From Pseudomonas veronii (GTDB lineage Bacteria > Pseudomonadota > Gammaproteobacteria > Pseudomonadales > Pseudomonadaceae), in NCBI RefSeq assembly GCF_001439695.1, contig NZ_JYLL01000011.1, positions 112,094 to 176,093 of the forward strand: DNA of 64,000 nt, read 5' to 3'. Made by a program: the position numbers and the translations under genes. Positions 16,703-25,319 of the stretch are shown here, piece after piece. The notes beneath the pieces are model-generated. The model did no database searches and was not told the DNA's origin. It saw nothing but the letters and a program-made list of their open reading frames with translations. Each line of letters begins with the position of its first letter. Position 1 is the first letter of the stretch.

Positions 16703-18025
16703 TTACTCGACGTCGCGCATCAACAGGCCGAAACGCAGATCCATCTGCGCCGGCAAGGGCACATACACCGTGTGCCCATCCCCCGGCGCCACCTCGATGG
16801 CTTCGCCCTTGGCGTTGTGCAGGGTGGCCAGGTCGAAGTGAAAGTTGCCGGCGGGGGTCATCAGTTCCAGGTGATTGCCCACCGCAAAGCGGTTCTTCAC
16901 CTTGACCTCCGCCAGCTCGCCCCGGCGCTCGCCGGTCAATTCGCCGACGAACTGCTGACGTTCCGACACCGAACTGCCGTTCTGGTAGTTCTGGTACTCG
17001 TCGTGTACATGGCGACGCAGGAAACCTTCGGTGTAGCCGCGTTGGGCCAGTGACTCCAGGTTGGTCATCAGGTTGCGGTCAAATTCGCGACCGGCCACGG
17101 CGTCATCGATGGCCTGGCGATACACCTGGGTGGTGCGCGCGCAGTAGAAGTGGGACTTGGTGCGGCCTTCGATCTTCAACGAATGCACGCCCATGCGGGT
17201 CAGGCGCTCCACATGCTGCACCGCGCGCAGGTCCTTGGCGTTCATGATGTAGGTGCCGTGCTCGTCTTCGAAGGCGGGCATCTGTTCATCCGGGCGGTTG
17301 GCCTCCTGCAACAGGAACACCTGATCGGTCGGCGCGCCAATGCCCAGTGTGGGTTCCGGCTGATATTCCTGGACGATATCGCCGGTGGCGTTTTCCACCG
17401 CCGGCGTGGCCTGGTATTTCCAGCGGCAGGCGTTGGTGCAGGTGCCTTGGTTGGCGTCGCGCTTGTTCATATAGCCGGAGAGCAGGCAGCGCCCGGAATA
17501 GGCCATGCACAACGCGCCATGGACAAACACTTCCAGCTCCATGGCCGGCACTTGCTCGCGGATTTCGCCGATCTCTTCCAAGGACAATTCCCGCGACAGG
17601 ATCACCCGGCAGATGCCCTGCTGTTGCCAGAATTCCACACTGGCCCAGTTCACGGTATTGGCCTGCACCGACAAGTGGATGGGCATCATCGGGAAGTGGC
17701 GACGCACCAGCATGATCAGCCCGGGGTCGGACATGATCAACGCATCCGGGCCCATTGCGATCACCGGGGCCAGGTCCTTGAGGAAGGTCTTCAGCTTGGC
17801 GTTGTGCGGCGCGATGTTGACCACCACGTAGAAACGCTTGCCCAGTGCATGGGCTTCCTCGATGCCCAGGGCCAGGTTGGCGTGGTCGAATTCGTTGTTG
17901 CGCACGCGCAGGCTGTAGCGCGGCTGGCCGGCGTATACCGCATCGGCGCCGTAGGCGAAGGCGTAGCGCATGTTTTTCAGGGTGCCGGCGGGGGCGAGCA
18001 GTTCGGGTGCAAGGACGAGAGACAT
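16703..18025 (-). CDS. trhP: tRNA U34 hydroxylation protein, peptidase U32 family
   Basis: A 440-residue U32-family protein (former YegQ). TrhP makes 5-hydroxyuridine at position 34 of tRNAs from prephenate. Landmarks are LAPAGTLKNMRYAFAYGADAVYAG at res 10-33, the cysteine cluster in GALCMAYSGRCLLSGY and NQGTCTNACRW near res 170-200 (an Fe-S site in this family), and KIEGRTKS near 290. Length is close to E. coli YegQ (453). The start is the ATG at 18025; a TTG fifteen bases upstream is in frame but less likely. It stands alone, convergent with the chemoreceptor gene. Confidence 0.9.
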   Translation of the reverse strand: MSLVLAPELLAPAGTLKNMRYAFAYGADAVYAGQPRYSLRVRNNEFDHANLALGIEEAHALGKRFYVVVNIAPHNAKLKTFLKDLAPVIAMGPDALIMSDPGLIMLVRRHFPMMPIHLSVQANTVNWASVEFWQQQGICRVILSRELSLEEIGEIREQVPAMELEVFVHGALCMAYSGRCLLSGYMNKRDANQGTCTNACRWKYQATPAVENATGDIVQEYQPEPTLGIGAPTDQVFLLQEANRPDEQMPAFEDEHGTYIMNAKDLRAVQHVERLTRMGVHSLKIEGRTKSHFYCARTTQVYRQAIDDAVAGREFDRNLMTNLESLAQRGYTEGFLRRHVHDEYQNYQNGSSVSERQQFVGELTGERRGELAEVKVKNRFAVGNHLELMTPAGNFHFDLATLHNAKGEAIEVAPGDGHTVYVPLPAQMDLRFGLLMRDVE

Positions 18026-18184
18026 GGGGAGTGGGCCCAAAAGGCCGCGAGCGTAGCCGAACGCGTGCAGGGATTTATTGATCCAGGTCTACGCTTGCTG
18101 CAACAAAAAAGGCACTCCCGGGATTTGCGACGGACTAAGCACGTGGACGCAAGCGCGCGCCCGGCTTTTTGACCTGGATCGGAC

Positions 18185-19252
18185 ATGAATCAAACCAATC
18201 TGCAATTCAAGACTCTGCTGTTACTGCTGGCCCTGGTGACCGTTGCCTTTATCTGGATATTGCTGCCGTTTTACGGCGCGGTGTTCTGGGCGGTCATCCT
18301 GGGCATCATCTTTGCCCCGATGCAGCGGCGCCTGCAGGTGAAATCAGGCTGGAACCGCAACCTGACCTCCCTGGCCACCCTGACGGTGTGCCTGGTGATT
18401 GCGATTCTGCCGGTGATCATCACCAGCGCCTTGCTGGTGCAGGAGGGGGCCACGCTGTACAAAAATGTCGAAAGCGGCAAGCTGGACGTGGCCGGGTATA
18501 TCGAACAGTTCAAGAACTTCCTGCCACCTTATTTTCAGCACCTTCTGGACCGCTTCGGCATGGGCAACCTGGAAAGCCTGCGCGAGAAAATCGTCAAGAG
18601 TGCGATGCAGGGCAGCCAGTTCTTCGCCAGTCAGGCGTTCAGCTTTGGCCAGGGCACGTTCGATTTCCTGGTGAGTTTTTTCATCATGCTGTATCTGCTG
18701 TTTTTCCTGCTGCGTGACGGCCCGGAGCTGGTGCGAAAAGTCCGCACGGCGGTGCCGCTGGCCGAGCCGCAAAAGCGCCGCCTGCAACTCAAGTTCAACC
18801 GCGTGGTGCGCGCCACGGTCAAGGGCAACGTGTTGGTTGCCGTGACCCAAGGCGCGTTGGGCGGTTTGATCTTCTGGTTTCTGGACATTCCCAGCGCGTT
18901 GCTCTGGGCGGTGCTGATGGCGTTTTTGTCGCTGCTGCCGGCGGTGGGCGCGGGGATCGTGTGGGGGCCGGTGGCGGCGTACTTCCTGCTGAGTGGGGCG
19001 ATCTGGCAAGGCGTGGTGCTGAGCCTGTTTGGTGTGTTCGTCATCGGCCTGGTGGATAACGTGCTGCGCCCGATCCTGGTGGGCAAGGACACCAAGATGC
19101 CGGACTACCTGATTCTGATCTCGACCCTGGGCGGCCTGTCGGTGTTCGGCCTCAACGGCTTTGTGATCGGGCCGCTGGTGGCGGCGTTGTTCATGTCCAG
19201 CTGGGCGTTGTTTGTCGAAAGCAAGCCGCGGCTCAAGTTGCCGTTGCCCTAG
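18185..19252 (+). CDS. AI-2E family transporter
   Basis: A 355-residue membrane protein of the AI-2 exporter family (YdiK/PerM/TqsA type). There are two N-terminal hydrophobic segments (res 8-45), a helical amphipathic middle part, FLVSFFIMLYLLFFLLRDGP near res 158-178, and a C-terminal block of five segments with FLSLLPAVGAGIVWGP and LVDNVLRPILVGK. The latter two are the signature of the family. Function in most members is unproven; some export AI-2, others act as Na+/H+ antiporters. The Shine-Dalgarno site before the ATG at 18185 is weak. Single gene. Confidence 0.87.
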   Translation: MNQTNLQFKTLLLLLALVTVAFIWILLPFYGAVFWAVILGIIFAPMQRRLQVKSGWNRNLTSLATLTVCLVIAILPVIITSALLVQEGATLYKNVESGKLDVAGYIEQFKNFLPPYFQHLLDRFGMGNLESLREKIVKSAMQGSQFFASQAFSFGQGTFDFLVSFFIMLYLLFFLLRDGPELVRKVRTAVPLAEPQKRRLQLKFNRVVRATVKGNVLVAVTQGALGGLIFWFLDIPSALLWAVLMAFLSLLPAVGAGIVWGPVAAYFLLSGAIWQGVVLSLFGVFVIGLVDNVLRPILVGKDTKMPDYLILISTLGGLSVFGLNGFVIGPLVAALFMSSWALFVESKPRLKLPLP

Positions 19253-19255
19253 GCC

Positions 19256-19429
19256 TCAGGCGCGCAGCCTGAAGGTTGCCGCTTGTTGCTCGGCAGCCGA
19301 TAACGACGTGAGCGGGCCGCTGACGGGTTCGCCATCGTGCATCAGGTACCAGCAGGCGAGTACACCCAGCTTGCGCAGGGGGGCAGGAACGGCGCTGCCG
19401 ATGACGGACATGATCTGAATAGTGGGCAT
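19256..19429 (-). CDS. Small protein of unknown function
   Basis: A 57-residue protein starting MPTIQIMSVIGSAVPAPLRK, with a strong Shine-Dalgarno site (TGGAGG) before the ATG at 19429. I do not recognise a family. It ends only three bases past the convergent AI-2E transporter stop. The good ribosome binding site and GC-rich third positions argue for a real gene. Confidence 0.55.
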   Translation of the reverse strand: MPTIQIMSVIGSAVPAPLRKLGVLACWYLMHDGEPVSGPLTSLSAAEQQAATFRLRA

Positions 19430-19520
19430 ATGAACCTCCAATCGCTATGGGGGTCACCTTACGGGGTGCCAGCGTCGAGGAAAAATCACCCGGCTTGATA
19501 GTCGACATCAACGCCAGGCG

Positions 19521-19715
19521 TCACTCCACCACTTGATCGAGCATGTGTACCACTTCTTGCTCATTGAGCAGGCCTTTGCGCACCAGGCTTTCGGTCAGCA
19601 GTGCGAGGAATTTTGCGCTGCGGTGGCCTTCCAGGTGCTTGAGTTCGGTCAGTGCGCTGTAGACCTTGCTGGACGTACAGAGTCCGGCTACGTGGTGTGG
19701 GTTTTGCGTGGGCAT
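19521..19715 (-). CDS. Small protein of unknown function
   Basis: A 64-residue soluble, mostly helical protein (TSSKVYSALTELKHLEGHRSAK...LNEQEVVHMLDQVVE) with AAGGAC ahead of the ATG. It lacks signal peptide or membrane segments. No family recognised; the helical layout resembles small regulatory or adaptor proteins of pseudomonads. It follows no operon partner other than the 57-residue gene 91 bp downstream. Confidence 0.6.
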   Translation of the reverse strand: MPTQNPHHVAGLCTSSKVYSALTELKHLEGHRSAKFLALLTESLVRKGLLNEQEVVHMLDQVVE

Positions 19716-19908
19716 GGTCAGCCGTCCTTGTTGTTATCGGGTTCAGAGGTGGGATAGTGAAAGTGAGTCGTGACACAAACATGACAGCGCGAGACCCGGT
19801 CGGGCAAGTAGACTTTCGGCTTCGATGATGTGGGATTACGACTCGGCCATTGTCCTTATAACGACCTTGGTACGATCAATCCGCGCGAGGTGCGATAAAA
19901 CGCCATGC

Positions 19909-19937
19909 AAAAAAAGGCCCCGCGGGTGGGCGAGGCC
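19909..19937 (-). terminator. Rho-independent terminator
   Basis: On the minus strand GGCCTCGC-loop-GCGGGGCC (one G-T pair) is followed by seven T residues. It lies 24 bases after the stop of the Tyr/Pro-rich protein gene. Confidence 0.75.
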
Positions 19938-19960
19938 GGTTCAGGCAGATCGGTTCAAGC

Positions 19961-20308
19961 TTACCAACCGCGACCATAGTAGCCGTGGGGGTGGCCGTAA
20001 TAGCCACGCGGTGGCCCGTAATACACCGGCGCCGGGCGGTAATAGACTTCTTGTTGCACATACACCGGCGGCGGTGGTGCGTAGTACACAGGCGGCGGTG
20101 CGGCGTAAACCGGTTGCGGTTGCACATACACCGGCTGCTGCACATAGACTTCACGGGGTTGGCTGGCAACCACGGAGCCTACGACGGCGGCGCCGACTAA
20201 CGCACCCAAGACGGCCGGACCACCCCATCCACCACCGTGGGCGGAGGCTTGGCCTGCCATAGCGAGTGCACCGATAAGCAAGGCGATCTTGGGGATTTTA
20301 CGAATCAT
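19961..20308 (-). CDS. Secreted Gly- and Tyr/Pro-rich small protein
   Basis: A 115-residue protein. A signal peptide (MIRKIPKIALLIGALAMAGQASA) is followed by a glycine-rich hydrophobic stretch (GGGWGGPAVLGALVGAAVVGSVVA) and then a low-complexity tail of PVY, VYV and YYGPP repeats ending in HGYYGRGW. It has the pattern of Pseudomonas surface or outer-membrane-associated small proteins of unknown role. The ATG at 20308 has AGGA at suitable distance; the ATG at 20314 is too close to it. A terminator follows directly, so it is monocistronic. Confidence 0.75.
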   Translation of the reverse strand: MIRKIPKIALLIGALAMAGQASAHGGGWGGPAVLGALVGAAVVGSVVASQPREVYVQQPVYVQPQPVYAAPPPVYYAPPPPVYVQQEVYYRPAPVYYGPPRGYYGHPHGYYGRGW

Positions 20309-20470
20309 GGTCATTCCTCGGTTAGCCCCTGCGCTTGTGGCCTGCAATCAATTGGCTCAAGTAATGTCGCGGGGATACTTTTAAGACAACGTATTTCTGA
20401 AAAACAGCACGGCCGATTGGTAAAGATTGTGTAAGGTCTGTACCGATTTGCTTACTTCAAGGAGTTACCC

Positions 20471-21289
20471 ATGCAGATGCACCCCAACAAGGATACCCAA
20501 CTGTGCATGTCACTGTCGGCGCGTCCCGGGAATTTCGGCCTGCGATTTCATAACCATTTGTATGAACAACTGGGTCTGAATTTCTACTATAAAGCCTTCA
20601 GCAGCCAGGATTTAGCCGGCGCGATCGGCGGTATCCGGGCGTTGGGGATTCGCGGTTGCGGGGTGTCGATGCCGTTCAAGGAGGCCAGTATTGCCCTGGT
20701 GGACGAACTGGACAGTTCGGTCAAAGCCATCGCGTCCCTGAACACCATCGTCAACACGGCCGGCCATCTCAAGGCCTACAACACCGACTACATCGCCATC
20801 GCGCAACTGTTGAAAAAGCATGCAGTGCCGACAGATTCGACCTTTGCCCTGCGCGGCAGCGGCGGCATGGCCAAAGCCGTGGCCAGCGCCCTGCGCGACG
20901 GCGGGTATGCCAATGGCGTGATCGTGGCGCGTAACGAAGCGGCGGGCAGGGCGCTGGCGCAGAGCCTGGGTTATCAATGGCAGGCGCAATTGGGCGATCT
21001 GCGCCCGCAGATGTTGATCAACGTCACGCCGATCGGCATGACCGGCGGGGCCGAGGCCGATCAGTTGGCTTTCGAGGCTGACGCGGTGGACCAGGCGCAG
21101 ACTGTGTTCGATGTGGTGGCGATCCCGGCGGAAACACCGTTGATCGTGCGCGCACGTGCCCAAGGCAAGCGCGTGATCACCGGGCTGGAAGTGATCGCGA
21201 TCCAGGCGCTGGAGCAGTTTGTGTTGTACACCGGGGTGCGGCCGACCCAGGAGCAGTTCGAAAGCGCCGTCGCGTTTGCGCGAGGCTGA
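20471..21289 (+). CDS. Shikimate dehydrogenase-like protein (AroE/YdiB paralogue)
   Basis: A 272-residue NAD(P)-dependent oxidoreductase of the shikimate dehydrogenase family. The catalytic lysine is in GVSMPFKEA (res 63-71), the partner Asp is in NTDYIA (res 100-105), and the nucleotide-binding loop is GSGGMAKAV near res 135. N-terminal substrate residues are atypical: MSLSARPGNFG instead of the usual GxPIxHSxSP motif. That difference suggests a paralogue (YdiB- or quinate-type) rather than the housekeeping AroE. A strong AAGGAG site precedes the ATG at 20471. No other aromatic-pathway gene is adjacent. Confidence 0.8.
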   Translation: MQMHPNKDTQLCMSLSARPGNFGLRFHNHLYEQLGLNFYYKAFSSQDLAGAIGGIRALGIRGCGVSMPFKEASIALVDELDSSVKAIASLNTIVNTAGHLKAYNTDYIAIAQLLKKHAVPTDSTFALRGSGGMAKAVASALRDGGYANGVIVARNEAAGRALAQSLGYQWQAQLGDLRPQMLINVTPIGMTGGAEADQLAFEADAVDQAQTVFDVVAIPAETPLIVRARAQGKRVITGLEVIAIQALEQFVLYTGVRPTQEQFESAVAFARG

Positions 21290-21306
21290 ACAGCGCGGCC
21301 AATCAC

Positions 21307-21336
21307 CTGTAGGAGCAGGCAAGCCGGCTCCTACAG
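21307..21336. terminator. Bidirectional hairpin between convergent genes
   Basis: CTGTAGGAGC (21307-21316) and GCTCCTACAG (21327-21336) form a 10-bp perfect stem with a 10-base loop. It lies in the 60-bp gap between the shikimate dehydrogenase-like gene and yceH, and also resembles a REP-type sequence. Confidence 0.6.
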
Positions 21337-21349
21337 GGGGTTGAGCGTG

Positions 21350-22000
21350 TCAGGCCTGTTCCAGCTGTGCCAGCCGTTCTTCGAGCGCGGCAATCCGCGC
21401 TTCCAGCTCTTCGATGCGCTCGACTGAGACCCCGCCGGCCCCGCGTTCCACCGGGTTGCCGCGCGCCGCGATAATCGCCTCGATATCCGCCGGGTCGCCC
21501 AGCGCGTGGGTATAGCGATCCTCGCGTTGCCCCGCCTGGCGCGGCACCAGCACGGCCAGCCCCCGCGCAATCAGGCGTTCCAACTGGTGTACGACCTGGT
21601 CGGCGTCTTCGAAGTCATGCATGCGCCCGCTGCGGGTCAGCAGTTCGTTGACCGTCTGCGGCCCACGCAGAAACAGCAGCCCGGTCAGGATCACCTGGGC
21701 CGGCACCAATTCCAGGGCCTTGTCGACCCGGTGTTCCCAGCGGTCGGCGCGGCTGCCCATGACCAGGCGGGTGAAACCCTGGCCTTCCAGCACGCGCAGG
21801 CTTTGGCCGACCTGGCCTTGACTGAGGTTCATCACCGGCTCGCGGCTGGTCTTCTGGTTGCACGCCAGCACCAGCGCGTTGAGGGTCAGGGGGTAGGTTT
21901 CCGGGTTGGTCGCCTGTTTTTCGATCAGGCAGCCTAGGATGCGGATTTCCGTGCTGTTCAGGCGCGGCTCAGGGGTGTCGATATCGTGTTCAGCGGTCAT
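21350..22000 (-). CDS. yceH: DUF480 protein YceH
   Basis: A 216-residue protein of the UPF0502/YceH family. It has two winged-helix-like halves (LNSTEIRILGCLIEKQATNPETYPLT at res 16-41; LTGLLFLRGPQTVNELLTRS near 115-135) and a C-terminal coiled coil rich in EELEARIAALEERLAQLE. The family looks DNA-binding, but its role is undefined. The start is the ATG at 22000 with AGGGAAAG upstream. It is divergently arranged with the DUF1993 gene. Confidence 0.88.
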   Translation of the reverse strand: MTAEHDIDTPEPRLNSTEIRILGCLIEKQATNPETYPLTLNALVLACNQKTSREPVMNLSQGQVGQSLRVLEGQGFTRLVMGSRADRWEHRVDKALELVPAQVILTGLLFLRGPQTVNELLTRSGRMHDFEDADQVVHQLERLIARGLAVLVPRQAGQREDRYTHALGDPADIEAIIAARGNPVERGAGGVSVERIEELEARIAALEERLAQLEQA

Positions 22001-22116
22001 CGCGCTTTCCCTATGCAGTGAACGCACTAGCCTAATCCCGAAAAAATAAAAGACAAGCGGCCGGCATGGCTATAATCGCAGCTGGTTCCAACCCAGCCCT
22101 TACCGATGAGACTGTC

Positions 22117-22626
22117 ATGACTATTTCCCTGTACGCCGCTTCCGTCCCAGTCTTCAAGCAAATGCTCACCGCCCTGAGCGGTGTGCTGGACAAAGCCGAA
22201 GCCCACGCCACCGCGAAGAACATCGAACCCAACGCCTTGCTGCAAGCGCGCCTGTTCCCGGACATGTTCCAACTGGTGCGCCAGGTGCAGATCGCCGTCG
22301 ACTTCGCCAAGGGCGTTTCCGCGCGCCTGGCCGAGATCGAAGTGCCGAAATACGAAGACAACGAAGTGACCTTCGCCGACCTGCAAGCGCTGATCGCCAA
22401 GGTCCTGGCGTTTATGGACAGCATCAAGCCCGAGCAAATCGACGGCAAAGAAGGCATCGAGATCATCACTCGCCCAGGCACGCCGAAAGAGAAGCGCTTC
22501 AGCGGCCAGTCCTACCTGCTGACCTACGGCCTGCCGCAGTTCTTCTTCCACGTCACCACCGCCTACGCGCTGTTGCGTCACAACGGTGTGGAAGTGGGCA
22601 AGCGTGATTACATGGGCGCTTTCTGA
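22117..22626 (+). CDS. DUF1993 family protein
   Basis: A 169-residue soluble protein with a helical-bundle composition typical of DUF1993 (DinB-like fold). Recognisable stretches are SVPVFKQMLTALSGVLDKAEAHA at the start, LFPDMFQLVRQVQIA near res 47-61 and FFFHVTTAYALLRHNGV near the end. The ATG at 22117 is chosen because it opens the family homology; the frame extends 17 codons further up. Function unknown. A strong bidirectional terminator follows. Confidence 0.85.
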   Translation: MTISLYAASVPVFKQMLTALSGVLDKAEAHATAKNIEPNALLQARLFPDMFQLVRQVQIAVDFAKGVSARLAEIEVPKYEDNEVTFADLQALIAKVLAFMDSIKPEQIDGKEGIEIITRPGTPKEKRFSGQSYLLTYGLPQFFFHVTTAYALLRHNGVEVGKRDYMGAF

Positions 22627-22652
22627 ATAACCGTGTACTGAGCGCATAAAAT

Positions 22653-22698
22653 AAAAAAGCCCGGGGTCGTTCCGCTGTGAACGGCCCCGGGCTTTTTT
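22653..22698. terminator. Strong bidirectional terminator
   Basis: AAAAAAGCCCGGGG...CCCCGGGCTTTTTT is a near-perfect stem flanked by A and T tracts, and serves both the DUF1993 gene and convergent sstT. Confidence 0.95.
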
Positions 22699-22709
22699 GC
22701 GAGCGCTGT

Positions 22710-23930
22710 TTAAACCGGCTGCTCTTCCTTGCCCAGGCACGCCGCCGCAGTAAACAGCACATCGGTGGACGAGTTGAGCGCGGTTTCCGCCGAGTCCTGC
22801 AACACACCGATGATGAAACCTACGGCCACCACCTGCATGGCGATATCGCTGGAGATGCCGAACAGGCTGCACGCCAGCGGGATCAGCAGTAGCGAACCGC
22901 CGGCCACGCCCGACGCACCGCACGCGCAAATGGCGGCGACCACGCTGAGCAGCACGGCGGTGGGCAGGTCTACGATGATGCCCAGGGTGTGTACGGCGGC
23001 CAGGGTCAACACGGTGATGGTGATCGCCGCACCCGCCATGTTGATGGTGGCGCCCAGCGGGATCGACACCGAGTAGGTGTCTTCATGCAGGCCCAGGCGT
23101 TTGCTCAACGCCAGGTTCACCGGAATGTTCGCCGCCGAACTGCGGGTGAAGAATGCCGTGATGCCGCTTTCGCGCAGGCACATCAATACCAGTGGGTAGG
23201 GGTTGCGGCGCAGTTTCCAGAATACGATGGCCGGGTTGATCACCAGCGCCACGAACAGCATACAGCCGATCAGCACCACCAACAGGTGGGCGTAACCGAG
23301 CAGGGCGCCGAAGCCGGAGGTGGCCAGGGTCGAGGCCACCAGGCCGAAAATCCCCAGGGGCGCGAAGCGGATCACCACGCGCACGATCAAGGTCACGCCG
23401 TTGGACAGGTCATCGAGCACCGTGCGGGTGGTTTCGCCGGCATGGCGAATCGCGATGCCCATGCCGATGGCCCAGGCCAGAATGCCGATAAAGTTGGCGT
23501 TCATCAGCGCGCTCACCGGGTTGTCCACCACGCTCAGCAACAGGCTCTGCAACACCTCGACGATGCCGCCGGGGGCGCTCACGGTGGCGTCGTGGGTGGC
23601 GAGCACCAGCGGCGAGGGAAACAGCGTGCTGGCGATCACTGCAACCACGGCGGCCGCGAAGGTGCCCAGCAGGTAGAGGAACAGGATCGGCTTGATGTGG
23701 GTTTCCTGGCCGTGTTTGTGGTTGGCGATCGACGCCATCACCAGCACGAACACCAGGATCGGCGCCACGGCCTTCAGCGCGGTGACAAACACTTTGCCAA
23801 TGAAACCGGTGGCCCTGGCGGCGTCGGGCAACACGAAGGCCAGCAGAATACCGGCGATCAGGCCGATGACGATTTGCGTGACCAGGCTGACGCGCGTGAG
23901 TCGTTGGAAAAGGGAAGGGGCAGCAGTCAT
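22710..23930 (-). CDS. sstT: Serine/threonine:Na+ symporter
   Basis: A 406-residue inner-membrane member of the dicarboxylate/amino acid:cation symporter family. About eight membrane spans and two re-entrant loops are expected; FTRSSAANIPVN (serine-rich re-entrant loop), IPLGATINMAGAAITI and GVAGGSLLLIPLACSLFGI are all conserved SstT landmarks. Length is close to E. coli SstT (414). It imports serine and threonine with sodium. It stands alone, ending at a shared terminator. Confidence 0.92.
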   Translation of the reverse strand: MTAAPSLFQRLTRVSLVTQIVIGLIAGILLAFVLPDAARATGFIGKVFVTALKAVAPILVFVLVMASIANHKHGQETHIKPILFLYLLGTFAAAVVAVIASTLFPSPLVLATHDATVSAPGGIVEVLQSLLLSVVDNPVSALMNANFIGILAWAIGMGIAIRHAGETTRTVLDDLSNGVTLIVRVVIRFAPLGIFGLVASTLATSGFGALLGYAHLLVVLIGCMLFVALVINPAIVFWKLRRNPYPLVLMCLRESGITAFFTRSSAANIPVNLALSKRLGLHEDTYSVSIPLGATINMAGAAITITVLTLAAVHTLGIIVDLPTAVLLSVVAAICACGASGVAGGSLLLIPLACSLFGISSDIAMQVVAVGFIIGVLQDSAETALNSSTDVLFTAAACLGKEEQPV

Positions 23931-24160
23931 AAACGGTTGTCTCTGGTTTTTTTAGTAGGACGCAGCATTGCAGGTGGAGCGCGCTGTAGGAAGCGGGCGC
24001 GGAGTCTATCATGCTGTAGGAAATGTCCCTGTTGATGCGGCATTCCGTCACCCATTTGCGGCCAATTCGCACAGATCCTGTTAATATCGCCGTCTCTCAT
24101 CTTTCCTCTTCGTCAGCGGGCCTCCGGGCTTTCGTTGATGTTGTCGTTTCTGGAGTTTTC

Positions 24161-25315
24161 ATGCTGTTTCCCATCCTGCTGCTGTCGGCCGCCGGTTTTA
24201 CCGTGCTGACCACAGAATTCATTATCGTCGGCCTGTTGCCGTCGATTGCCCGGGACCTGAACGTCAGCGTGTCCCAGGCCGGCCTGCTGGTGACCCTGTT
24301 TGCGTTCACCGTGGCGGCGTTCGGCCCGTTTCTCACGGCCTACTGCGCGCGGTTCCAGCGCAAGCGCCTGTTCATCACGATTTTGATCATGTTCGCCGTG
24401 GCCAATGGCGTGGCGGCGCTGGCGCCGAATATCTGGGTGATGTCCCTCGCGCGCTTGATTCCGGCGTTGGGTTTGCCGGTGTTCTGGGCGCTGGCCAGTG
24501 AAACGGCGGTGGACATCGTCGGCCCGGCATACGCCGGTCGCGCCATCGAGAAGATCGGCTTCGGGATCGTCTGCGCCACCGTCTTCGGCATTCCGGTGGG
24601 CACGTTGATTTCCGATATGTTCGGCTGGCGCAGCGCGTTTGCGGTCCTCGCGGTGATTGCCTTGGCCAAGGCGCTGCTGCTGTTTGTCTACCTGCCGGTG
24701 ACACAGGCGAAGAACGCGCAGGTGACGTTGCGCTCGCAATTCAAGCTGCTGCGCAGCCCGTTGATGCAGGGGCATATCCTGCTGTCGATCCTGGTCTTCA
24801 GCGGCATGTTCACCGCCTACACCTACCTGGCCGACATCCTTGAGCGCCTGGCCGGCTTCGACGGCACGCTGGTCGGCTGGTGCCTGATGGGCTTTGGCGC
24901 GGTCGGGTTGATCGGCAACTCCCTGGGCGGCCGTGCGGTGGATCGCCACCCCTTGATTGCGTCGATGGTGTTCTGCGGGTTCATGATCGGCGGCATGGTC
25001 GCGTTGGTGCCGGCGATTCACTCCACCATCGGCCTGGCGGCGGCGATGGCCGTGTGGGGCGTGACCCAGGCGGCGATGTTCCTGGTCAGCCATGTGCGGC
25101 TGATGAAGGCTGCGCCGCATGCGCCGGCGTTTGCCGCGTCGCTGAATATTGCCGGTGGAAACCTCGGTATCGGTCTCGGCGCCTTGGTCGGTGGGCATGT
25201 GATCGACACCCTCGGCCTGGCCAGCCTGGGCCTGGCTGCGTCCGGGTTCATCCTGGTGTCGATGCTGCTGGCGCTGTGGCTGATGAGCGCCAAACCGCTG
25301 CCGACTGGCGCTTGA
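24161..25315 (+). CDS. MFS exporter, DHA1 type
   Basis: A 384-residue twelve-span major facilitator protein. The TTEFIIVGLLPSIARDLNVSVSQAG opening is typical of the AraJ/YdhP/purine-efflux drug:H+ antiporter group. DMFGWRSAFAVLA near res 150 matches the mid-protein motif of that group. The start is the ATG at 24161, which has TGGAG nine bases ahead; the upstream open frame has no good site. It converges with nhaR, separated by four bases. Substrate unknown. Confidence 0.85.
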   Translation: MLFPILLLSAAGFTVLTTEFIIVGLLPSIARDLNVSVSQAGLLVTLFAFTVAAFGPFLTAYCARFQRKRLFITILIMFAVANGVAALAPNIWVMSLARLIPALGLPVFWALASETAVDIVGPAYAGRAIEKIGFGIVCATVFGIPVGTLISDMFGWRSAFAVLAVIALAKALLLFVYLPVTQAKNAQVTLRSQFKLLRSPLMQGHILLSILVFSGMFTAYTYLADILERLAGFDGTLVGWCLMGFGAVGLIGNSLGGRAVDRHPLIASMVFCGFMIGGMVALVPAIHSTIGLAAAMAVWGVTQAAMFLVSHVRLMKAAPHAPAFAASLNIAGGNLGIGLGALVGGHVIDTLGLASLGLAASGFILVSMLLALWLMSAKPLPTGA

Positions 25316-25319
25316 ACCC

